Assembly (NCBI GenBank): GCA_002687735.1
Contig: NZBD01000013.1
Span: forward strand, 1 to 45,037
Source of the DNA: Candidatus Iainarchaeum sp.
GTDB lineage: Archaea > Iainarchaeota > Iainarchaeia > Iainarchaeales > Iainarchaeaceae
DNA: 45,037 nt
Direction of reading: 5' to 3'
Position numbers and translations under genes: made by a program. Position 1 is the stretch's first letter, and each line of letters opens with the position of its first letter. The notes beneath the pieces were generated by a model, which was not told the origin of the DNA, ran no database searches, and worked only from the letters and a program-made list of their open reading frames with translations. Of this stretch, positions 32,001 to 35,963 are shown piece after piece.

Positions 32001-35000
32001 GCCGGTTCGGTGTTTGCTTATAGTCAAAACTGGAGATTATTAGATGCAACCGATAAAAATATTTTCTTTAACCAAGATGGAAACTATGCTCTAAAGTACT
32101 TCTCCAGAAGCACTTCCAGTAATGATGAATTTTCAAAGCAAGTTAATATTCAGATAAAGAAATTCCCAGATTCACTTAATTTGGATAGCTTTTGTTCAGG
32201 AATCCAGGATAGTGCTAACCTAAATATTGATTGGGCAGATTCATCAAGTTCAGAGGGAGTTTATGCTTACAGGTTATTTGCTTCCACAACCTCTGATTTT
32301 ACTCACAGAAAATTAATGTTTGAATCAGGTTCAACTACTCAAGCATCAATTAATTTGCAAACTGACTTGAATTTTAGTGTTTGTGGAGATGAAACTTGTT
32401 CTGTTAACGAGAATTGTCCGGCTGATTCATTGAGTTGTGACTTTGGACAAATTTGCAGTGATGGATGCCAGTTACAAGAAACAGTTACCTATACAGAAAA
32501 CCCAACCACTTGTGACCCAGGAATAAATGACTCATCATTAGATAGTTGGTGTGAAAACTTGTTCGGAACGGGTTATGCTTGTATTGATGGTTGTGTTCCA
32601 ACAGGCAGTAATCAGTTTAGTGACAACACCTGGGAAACAACAGCTTCTGGAAGCAGTAATAGTTTTTGTGGAGACAACTATTGTGATGCTGGAGAATTCT
32701 GTCCAAGAGATAATATTTTCTGTGGAGACGGATCTGTTTGTGTAGCGGGCTGTCAGGGAACATCAGATGTTTGCGGGGATAGTAGTTGTAGCGAGTTTGA
32801 GAATTGTAGTTTAGATGATAGTGCTTGTGGAAATGGTTATGCTTGTTTAGATGGTTGTGTTCCAACAGAATCAGGAACTGCTAACCAAAATGATTTCTTT
32901 GTCCCTCTTTACCAAACAACAGTTGGATCTGATTTAGGAACTTGCGGAGATGGGTTTTGTGGTTCGGGAGAGTTTTGTCCGTTTGATAATAGGTATTGTA
33001 GTGAGGCCGGAGGAGCAAATATTACTCAGGGAATTTGTGTAAATGGCTGTGTTGACCCAATTAATGATAGTTTAGGCGGATTAACTACTTTGAATTGTGG
33101 TGATGGTGTTTGTGGAATTGGAGAGCACTGCCCAACAGATAATGCTGCTTGTGAAACTGGAGAAGCTTGTATTAGTGGTTGTTTACCCGCTTCTGGAGAC
33201 CTTATTGATAATCCAGAGTTCACTAGGTTTGATTCCCATAGGGGTTCATTAGATGGGTCAATGTGGTTCCAATTAGAGATTGAATCTGTTACTGGTTCAA
33301 GGGTCAGAAGCCCGCCTGTTAATTGTCAACTTGACTTTGAGAGCCCATTCCAGATTCCTAGTGACGGAAGAGGATTAGTTACAGAAATCCAAAGTGGTTG
33401 GGGAGACCTGAACCTGAACTTTGGAAACACTGCGTTCAGCACTGATAATAATGTTGTAATTGATGCTAACACTAGTGCTCCAACATTCCCATACGGAAAC
33501 ATGTTACAAGCTTATAACTTCGAAGTATTTGGAGGGTTCCATGAGTTTGAAGGTGAAAGACCAAGATTAACATTAGATATTAATGTTAGTGCTTTGAGCT
33601 GTTCACCAAATTGTACTAGCACTGATTTACAAAGAGTAAGTATTTATGATTACAACGAAACAACTGGCCTATGGACAAGACTGCCATCAACAGTTAACTT
33701 AGACACCAATGAAGTTTGGGCTGATTTGAACCACTTTTCATTATACGGTCAGGGAGAAGACAATGACAGTCCAACTGTAACTTTACAAACTCCAAGCGAT
33801 TCAGCAACAGAAGTTGCGGCATCCCCAGACTTCACTGCAAACCCAAGTGAAACAGTAACAAACTGTTATTTACAGGTTGACAATGCTAGCGATTTCAGCA
33901 GTCCGTATTCAGACTTAGATGGCGTTGATGTTGGAACCGATTGTGATTACGCCGGATCAGAATATACAACCGCATTCCCTGATGACACCACTGTTTACTG
34001 GCGCATGAAGGCAACGGATGAAGCAGAGAATGTTGGAGTTTATGGAGCTGCATTCAGCTTTGCTACTACCGACACTTCAGGCGGCGATGGAGGAGGCCCA
34101 ACTTGCGGTAATGATTCATGTGAAGCAGGAGAAACTGAAGCCAGCTGTCCGGCTGATTGTGCTGTAGCTCCTTATTGTGGTGATGGAACCTGTGATTCTG
34201 GAGAAAACAGGAACAATTGTCCTGCTGACTGTGGAACTCCGCCAGAGGTTTGTGATGGCAGAGACAATGATCATGATAGCTTAGTAGATGAAGATCTTGG
34301 CACTGAATCCGGGTATCTGGAACAGGCTTGTGGAACATGCGGAGTACAAATTTGTTCTACCGGTACATTCAATGTTACCTGTAATGAACCGGGAGTATGC
34401 GGAGCAACAGACTTAGTAATACCAGCTTATTCAGCAGAAGCACAAGTAGAATACGAAACAACAGGAGTAGTTTCATTTAATGTGCAGAACAATGGAGAAG
34501 CAACAACAGAAACATTTATTGTTGCATTGAAAACTGATTCAGGAGCAACAATAGTTGATACTACAAGTATTACCGGTCTTGCAGCCGGAGACATGACCGG
34601 AGGCGCATTCAATATTGTTTGGAATGAATCTAATGCCGGCACTACAAAATCATATTATATCGAAGCGGATTCCACAAGCGTAATTGCTGAAGCGGATGAA
34701 TTCAATAATAATACTGCAAACTTCGATATACAGTTTGGTCAGGAAGAAATCTGCAGCAATTTGGTTGATGATGACTTTGACGGAGTTATTAATGAGGGTT
34801 GTGGATTACCTAACCTGACAATTACTAGTGTTGAGGTCGGAACTCCTGAATATGTTGATAGTGAATTGATCAGTGTTGACTTTACTGTTACTGTTGTAAC
34901 TGAATATGAGGATGTTGACACTGAATTTATCGTTTCCTATTTCAAAGATATTTTGGACGTTGATAACAGGATAACTCTTGAACTCATAGACTCTATTAGA

Positions 35001-35963
35001 GTTGGCGAAACAATAACCCTGCAGTTTGTTTACACTGCGCCTATAGGTGAGGTTTTCAGATTTGAGGGGCCTAATCATGTTGAAAGTGATGTCGCATTAT
35101 TTGCTGACCTGACAAATTTCTATGTTGAGGTAGATTCCGAGGGAAATATTGAGGAGGTTGATGAAGAGGATAACATTGTAACTATTAACATCCAAAACTT
35201 AGTTCCGGATTTAGCCTTTGAACCAACAACAACAAACATTCCTGCGTCCTCTTTTATCGGGGAAACTATACCTGTTTCAGCAACGGTTGTTAACAACGGA
35301 GATGCCACGGCAATTGCAGAATCTTATAGCGTTTCTATTTTTGTTGATAATTTTGTGGTTCCGGATTCCGGAACTATAGCCGGAGTTGAATTGATCAGCG
35401 GTGCTTCGGAAGAAGTTTCATTTAATATTCCGACTTCTTTATTAGCTGAGGGAGCACATGTGATAAAAATAAAGGTAGATTCTTTGAATGAACTTGCTGA
35501 GTCAAACGAGTCAAACAATGAAACTGAAGGGCCGCATATAGTGCTTTCCGGTGACGATCAGATTTTCACTTATCCTGTATTTACGGATAGGGAACCAATA
35601 ATGGTTGGTGTTTGGAATTCAATAGAAACTCCATCAAATTTTACTTTTAATATTCCGCGCGTTAGTATCTCAAGCATCGAACTTTTAACCCTGACTGGTT
35701 TGAGCAGTATTTCAAACTTCGAAATTAACTTGTTAAATACAAATGCGGATGTGGATACTTTTAATATTAAAGTCAACAAGGATTCTGTTAAAATTGCAGA
35801 TCAGGATTTTGAGGTAATTGAATCAAATACAAGCAATGTTATTGATCTGGTTAACGATAGGACCATTGACTGGGTTTTGGATGCGAGGTTTTTGAAATTA
35901 ATGCATTATGAAAGAATAAACCAGTTATCATTTGTGTGGTGGCAGTTGTATGGTGAAAGATGA
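17004..35963 (+). CDS. Giant secreted multidomain protein (about 6300 aa): FN3/Ig-like, LamG-like, CBM-like jelly roll, Cys-rich repeats, CARDB-like domains
   Basis: Single uninterrupted ORF; ATG at 17004 gives signal peptide MINNRFVTILLALIFSSIVISVFA; LamG-like GYWRFEENTGTNTLDLSGNGNDG...IDEV; CGDxxC repeats; CARDB-like NNGxATxxxxxV...EADEFNNN. Confidence 0.9.
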   Translation: MINNRFVTILLALIFSSIVISVFAFPIGNGSEIQNNYDEIEIFNLKSAEPEEKPFYLEFLEENYPQNFDEPEDTIFFPSLTGEQAEQSGIVAEFSGYAGYAPTWTSMTLSVSCASSGQIIIATANGEADGESDTLRIDCTDDGSTPTTSNNGFCSTTGDSSPYALSCNGVGDPGDALETVKCRMHDGSNYSDVKSDTYTADNTAPTGTVLGFGTIATTSIVVTASGASDAGCSNVHEISPYYIDRTAPTAANSGWGLGSWTNNSPALSKNTQYTYRARVRDGILNTSGYTSTQSKYTLAEAPASAPIVDNPSGSSLDVNPSSGIGNPSSTLYAIDCTGANCPANGWIKTDGTFTSSAQWQTDSTWGTIPVIELDAGTEYCFQSKAKNGDNVETSLSGSACGTTSTAPDAPTIAVDYNFTYPLNAELGAVDVRWSNVASETGYKLYRSTDNSSYSLINSPAANVTYYSDVDLPNNTTYWYKIKSTNGAGDSGDSNIDTVVIPDRNSPINPTLTLTPQNNSNNRIDASWTDNGDYSSEWPYATQIDPSNLKGYWRFEENTGTNTLDLSGNGNDGTISGADWNSSGKRGNGLNFNDAAGNEYVSTGITSHPTSFTVSAWAMIDNTANDYETIFSKFTSGPFNGFFLRKYGSTLSAYVYNAGTGYGSSSTFTVGKWTHWTMSFDGTTIRLYKNGELVDNDPGTMGSNATAMLIGGNYAGTETFDGQIDEVQYHTSALTPEQVRAKYMHDSLVGYWGFEGGSLLDSSSEINAGSAVGGINCSGDPGIMGDGCTFGGSGEYVDIIAVDNQVDSYQGTISAWAYPTSTASNRYIIAGIGTGTNRYYVQWNNDDLRVFRGNPGVAINLDLATTLNQWYHIVMTWEYDGTTQTIKGYLDGDYKGSNTFTGGAGTGGSFRIGRWSTDQEFPGHIDEVMFYDTPLSYADINKLYQAGKRKFSLSRSSTLGGPYIPVNGAFETIDSVLPSGWTVTDTSTGSIVAGDSLDVIGSGSWRTTAFTYDTTLARNVGVTYEGDYNADVLRDTMIGFKDNSGSVSYSNGVHNIRFHSNGNIHIYEDYRNRGVVSTWAAGNTYHWKIILKQTGALYYVDNVLIYDSYYSTESNLKPYFTQRTAGLASYDNLKITVPTISLSLQDTGATDNATPATMSAPTVTSSTINSCTMSYSAPSDNGTTYYYTLDSVDDFRNASNLGADKYASGILVDAGFENACTGDGCGGWTGNPDTGWNDGWAGTKTIDTTVSHTGNNSWKVAGAGFDAGETPGSVNTGGPYQDFTLANTTFLIGGWFKTDTAATASTNFRMCDGTEVEQTFTASDGWVNFEGTCTDSAGALASKIHFFAGSPSSASSSVWMDDLYIKEIKSATVTTGLAATPYTITGTGGGSDAASPYTAGSLTANTSYTYSVKATDVAGNIGTDSSNDTCITLPATPSISTIAGSSCGSTITDKTPTIAGSAIGGSAAHTHSDWAICDTDAAPTGEPNTCPGGTTDSSANDTSNKTSWTPGSDVAVGTYYVFTKYNNSASGSGGDSAYSASCSFTIEADTSPTLTVDYNSTYALNSEWGASILSWSNLTGESAYKIFRSTDNSTFDTIENALAADTTSYNDLDLSDNTTYYYKVAATISATDYNSSVVSVVTSDREGPSVSTLTLTPDAGNNRIDVSWTIPDDNSSEWPQVVQIDPSNVAGHWRFEENSGTTTYDLSGNGNDGTLTNSPTWTTGKIGNGLDFADAVGAQYVTTGITSHPTKFTVSAWVIIDNTDNDYETIFSKFTSGPFNGFFLRKYGSNLSAYVYNAGTGYGSSSKFTVGKWTHWTMSYDGITIRLYKDGELVDNDPGTLGSNATAMLIGGNYAGSETFDGKIDEVSYYTSTLTQEQIRAKYMQGALVGYYTLNESTGTTAYDSSIKGFDGIHQPSPYDPAIVTGRMGNALQFDGDTNVVISGVDWGFVNGTPHSFAAWINLDAGNGGRRTIIGQERSTRITFQVLGGENIELRHDDGGAVSTGNVPEGEWAHVAVTYDGIDSADNTKFYINGVLSGTGNSFNSQGVSTTWYIGHEQRFSEDFLGKIDEVMVFDSNISAADINNLYNAGVRKYNLSRSATEGGTYSVIDANTLLTSYTDTGANDTTAPSGNTISSITPTIDQLTVNYSTSTDAGNTYYYTLDAIDDFGNESNLFTTNNSGFEQGDTTDYAVYWSANCSATSAEAHTGNYSLACTGATAGGAYHDNINVLTNGEKYLVSAWAKSTAGATGTFNIWVHDVAGAGDVTSTNSTPGTEWTYYSTVFTATSTLDARVHLDYDNGSGTIYADNVKIQKIETDTITTGLHATPYFVDCTSGACTTGVEDWVSGTSDIATGLDVNASYCFKVRSRDAAANGSALSAEVCKFTLAEQPTISSVTCTSNSCSVAFSMGTNPAATEYYITEKSGNTGATDSGWATAASPYSDTGLDAGTQYCYTIKSRNGDNTETSETGQTCDTTGSGNPTLTVDYNSTYPLNSDLGASILRWNNLAGESAYKLFRSTDNYNFTTIENALAADTVSYNDLDLSDNTTYYYKVAATISATDYNSGVVSVVIPDRNGPISPTLTLTPNAGNNRIDTSWTDVNDSSSEWPQTVQIDPSNIVGHWRFESDIANISTSEHTSYTQGSLSYSAGKIGNALDLDGTANTGAELLRDANAGLYESTFSYSFWFKASTTSSGVANARLISRDCSDYFCLLMDQDDGAGAGKLNHTYAPSTGTGNLTISNPTGWHHVVATWDVPNTTGTLYLDGVQIHQNTSIPAFTASAKPVVIGGNTEADNDISGSEFKGLVDEVVYYNITLTPDQVKEKYLQDSLLGYWRFDEGTGTEVEDSTVNDNNGTITNATWTSGKIGNALTFDGSSTGVNTGNGAILNDANAMSISSWINVNSGAADLGTIAMEWTGYNLAYRTDGGSNDYFWFELRGTDASTRDITSSNGYYNISEETWHHVVATYDGADMRIFMDGVLMKEENVGAFTITDDASPLRIGEHTDSGSRYFDGEIDEVMIFDANLSATDINKLYHAGVRKFGLSRATASGGTYTPVNGLFDDFTDNSIDTSKWTVVDTGAGTVTETSGALELVSTDSWTTTGIYSTPNFSRANGLIFEGDVNGTHGSGWTSAIFGFKDTTGNIQYTTAMPYSMYMGYHSSTYPNGAIGIYNYSTLLAIYTTENWAADEKHHFKIIAKPGGGAQYFWDDKLLYDLDVADDTSILGVLKAGIDPYPAAPDKFTFDNLKVTPLLTTTSLQDTAATDTIVPSVPGSLTVDGETTSTLDVNWTASTDDGNTFYYILEAFDDFGNESNLIGNPGFEKSTLQLPFTSAISGGTISIDSTTSYTGDNSLKFVATAGAYTAPYNDSSAPLYTLTEDSNFLFTVWAKTDVPTTDQFRMYIFCLDSAYDWITLNSEITTLTTNWQQYSVSHQCENSAHDYVSVRLDNATNGEAINWYDDVKLVKVESATVTTGLKQYMIQCTSKGGGACDLSDTIITSPTITNKFNSLDSGTEYCFTVLATDNVDNNSAATSAVCRTTLSSSITLSSSSHGNEAAWYNDQTPTIATSGSFDHIHYWVTQNASESAADIYSNGTQDADGSITDMAGITSDGVWYVHAVSHNADHGGTATDAYKIQFDDNVPTLTSLTVSSWSGGVANYTNDVTPPFAINGAADTGGSGLYQMAFSCNDSTWSSWTAYATTHSSFNVRTEDGCSDAEGSKTIYVKLKDNADNESASSATAAFTLDQSAPTSNSISVHASAWTGGVTNYTNDNTPQLTIASTNAYQMKFSCDDSTWTSNEAYATSISNFAISNFDVNSGSNGCAAADGSKTVYVVFRDEAGNNATSASTTAFTLDHINPPLAFISPADAFRYKTGNDPSLVSRTTPDTSGLQDCWARIGTGNPPTSPLREVQGSISTTDCTYSGYAGLSEGTYYWDFNAMDKAGNWSSYSSTRTIISDNTAPTVPSTFVIEEDSTSPYWDNVNNSKTELGFVALESGEACKWNLTSVAYASMSTGCTVGGTDVNCAFGNLTQTNTGGQYLNRYHSCIDSVANDYAAQQTAFGVDWSNPTTSDNSSTTIVAPTYNVTITEADNASNTGADITTVYCKGVACTPGTSVDNGGTVAFTASDRGATALRYYSTDLAGNVQSTVTKTININQLPSFSAASDDAGTIQGGTTVTVTTTSDDPDAGQTQKLVICKTSGVTGTDCDGGAGDRYCTVTTGVDGNDPNCDWTSESDDSTHTWYAYVFDSLNEGSSDNPRTGSYTNDSTDPIVSPSTPADGAGTSDTTPTFTGTANENISNCQIQMSTNENFSTTLHSNLDGNVSGGTTCTYNLADVNALSDGTYYWRLKGTDTVGNAGTYDANYSVIIDTSILSTSVVSVAGDSSSPYWDTSNDSQTTILVDGETGMNCRWSTDDESYDQMVTDGETTCSVSGIQATCNLGAITQTTATTYHVACEDSVGNGQEANSNLDITFGVDWTAPVPGQTLVTSLSTGTHVKSPATFETAVVTDNLGAGNLDTTSCEYTIDNSTWDSGTWSGASTKCVDSSIALSAGVNTFNYRMRDQAGNLGTGTSVARTRDNDNPTGATLGFGTVTYNSITATVSGATDAGAGLHSTPYNFSESVTSGSSGFQAGTSWLHQPGGAGLDANIAYTYSVNVRDALSNTLGVASQTKFTYAKVPGISSVTCDAVNCTVNFDVNGNPAATEFFILETTGNTGGSNKPWNAVASPYIDTGITPGTQYCYRIKARNYDGVETAFFPPTGQSPICGSGSSVFVQTSIRDVNGFFDSQNPDKWIAQWTNTDVNAHLTCTGGTGAGENIGFGPGNSGTDYFTWNDAKSTPTDTGTDKNVTFDNGINLTTDQFSDTVLKLKGSALQGNINIVVRNGSNDTEWTHYSAWLEPFNINPRYVGANVRYRTASTRAGLTSAGWSNFKPPNNELSSITGQWIEFHVRLFRNTAIQTTTDSISLKGFFIDYSATSVSQGTACQATYYRLDTDASATESFVPTGAEAGSVFAYSQNWRLLDATDKNIFFNQDGNYALKYFSRSTSSNDEFSKQVNIQIKKFPDSLNLDSFCSGIQDSANLNIDWADSSSSEGVYAYRLFASTTSDFTHRKLMFESGSTTQASINLQTDLNFSVCGDETCSVNENCPADSLSCDFGQICSDGCQLQETVTYTENPTTCDPGINDSSLDSWCENLFGTGYACIDGCVPTGSNQFSDNTWETTASGSSNSFCGDNYCDAGEFCPRDNIFCGDGSVCVAGCQGTSDVCGDSSCSEFENCSLDDSACGNGYACLDGCVPTESGTANQNDFFVPLYQTTVGSDLGTCGDGFCGSGEFCPFDNRYCSEAGGANITQGICVNGCVDPINDSLGGLTTLNCGDGVCGIGEHCPTDNAACETGEACISGCLPASGDLIDNPEFTRFDSHRGSLDGSMWFQLEIESVTGSRVRSPPVNCQLDFESPFQIPSDGRGLVTEIQSGWGDLNLNFGNTAFSTDNNVVIDANTSAPTFPYGNMLQAYNFEVFGGFHEFEGERPRLTLDINVSALSCSPNCTSTDLQRVSIYDYNETTGLWTRLPSTVNLDTNEVWADLNHFSLYGQGEDNDSPTVTLQTPSDSATEVAASPDFTANPSETVTNCYLQVDNASDFSSPYSDLDGVDVGTDCDYAGSEYTTAFPDDTTVYWRMKATDEAENVGVYGAAFSFATTDTSGGDGGGPTCGNDSCEAGETEASCPADCAVAPYCGDGTCDSGENRNNCPADCGTPPEVCDGRDNDHDSLVDEDLGTESGYLEQACGTCGVQICSTGTFNVTCNEPGVCGATDLVIPAYSAEAQVEYETTGVVSFNVQNNGEATTETFIVALKTDSGATIVDTTSITGLAAGDMTGGAFNIVWNESNAGTTKSYYIEADSTSVIAEADEFNNNTANFDIQFGQEEICSNLVDDDFDGVINEGCGLPNLTITSVEVGTPEYVDSELISVDFTVTVVTEYEDVDTEFIVSYFKDILDVDNRITLELIDSIRVGETITLQFVYTAPIGEVFRFEGPNHVESDVALFADLTNFYVEVDSEGNIEEVDEEDNIVTINIQNLVPDLAFEPTTTNIPASSFIGETIPVSATVVNNGDATAIAESYSVSIFVDNFVVPDSGTIAGVELISGASEEVSFNIPTSLLAEGAHVIKIKVDSLNELAESNESNNETEGPHIVLSGDDQIFTYPVFTDREPIMVGVWNSIETPSNFTFNIPRVSISSIELLTLTGLSSISNFEINLLNTNADVDTFNIKVNKDSVKIADQDFEVIESNTSNVIDLVNDRTIDWVLDARFLKLMHYERINQLSFVWWQLYGER
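18242..20610 (+). repeat. Supermodule A of the giant gene (FN3-like + two LamG-like + jelly-roll insert + FN3-like)
   Basis: Begins VDYNFTYPLNAELGAVDVRWSN, ends YYYTLDSVDDFRNASNLG; approximate limits. Confidence 0.75.
21660..23525 (+). repeat. Supermodule B of the giant gene (shorter copy lacking the jelly-roll insert)
   Basis: Begins TVDYNSTYALNSEWGASILSWSN, ends YYYTLDAIDDFGNESNL; approximate limits. Confidence 0.75.
24440..26935 (+). repeat. Supermodule C of the giant gene
   Basis: Begins TVDYNSTYPLNSDLGASILRWNN, ends FYYILEAFDDFGNESNL; approximate limits. Confidence 0.75.
32382..33185 (+). repeat. Array of six cysteine-rich repeats in the giant protein
   Basis: Four units match C-x4-C-x5-C-x6-C-x5-C-x3-C exactly (e.g. 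CGDNYCDAGEFCPRDNIFCGDGSVCVAGC); two are variants. Confidence 0.85.
34404..35545 (+). other. Three CARDB-like domains near the giant protein C-terminus
   Basis: VSFNVQNNGEATTETFIVAL...EADEFNNNTANFDI; VEVDSEGNIEEVDEEDNIVTI; VSATVVNNGDATAIAESYSV...LAESNESNNE. Confidence 0.7.
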
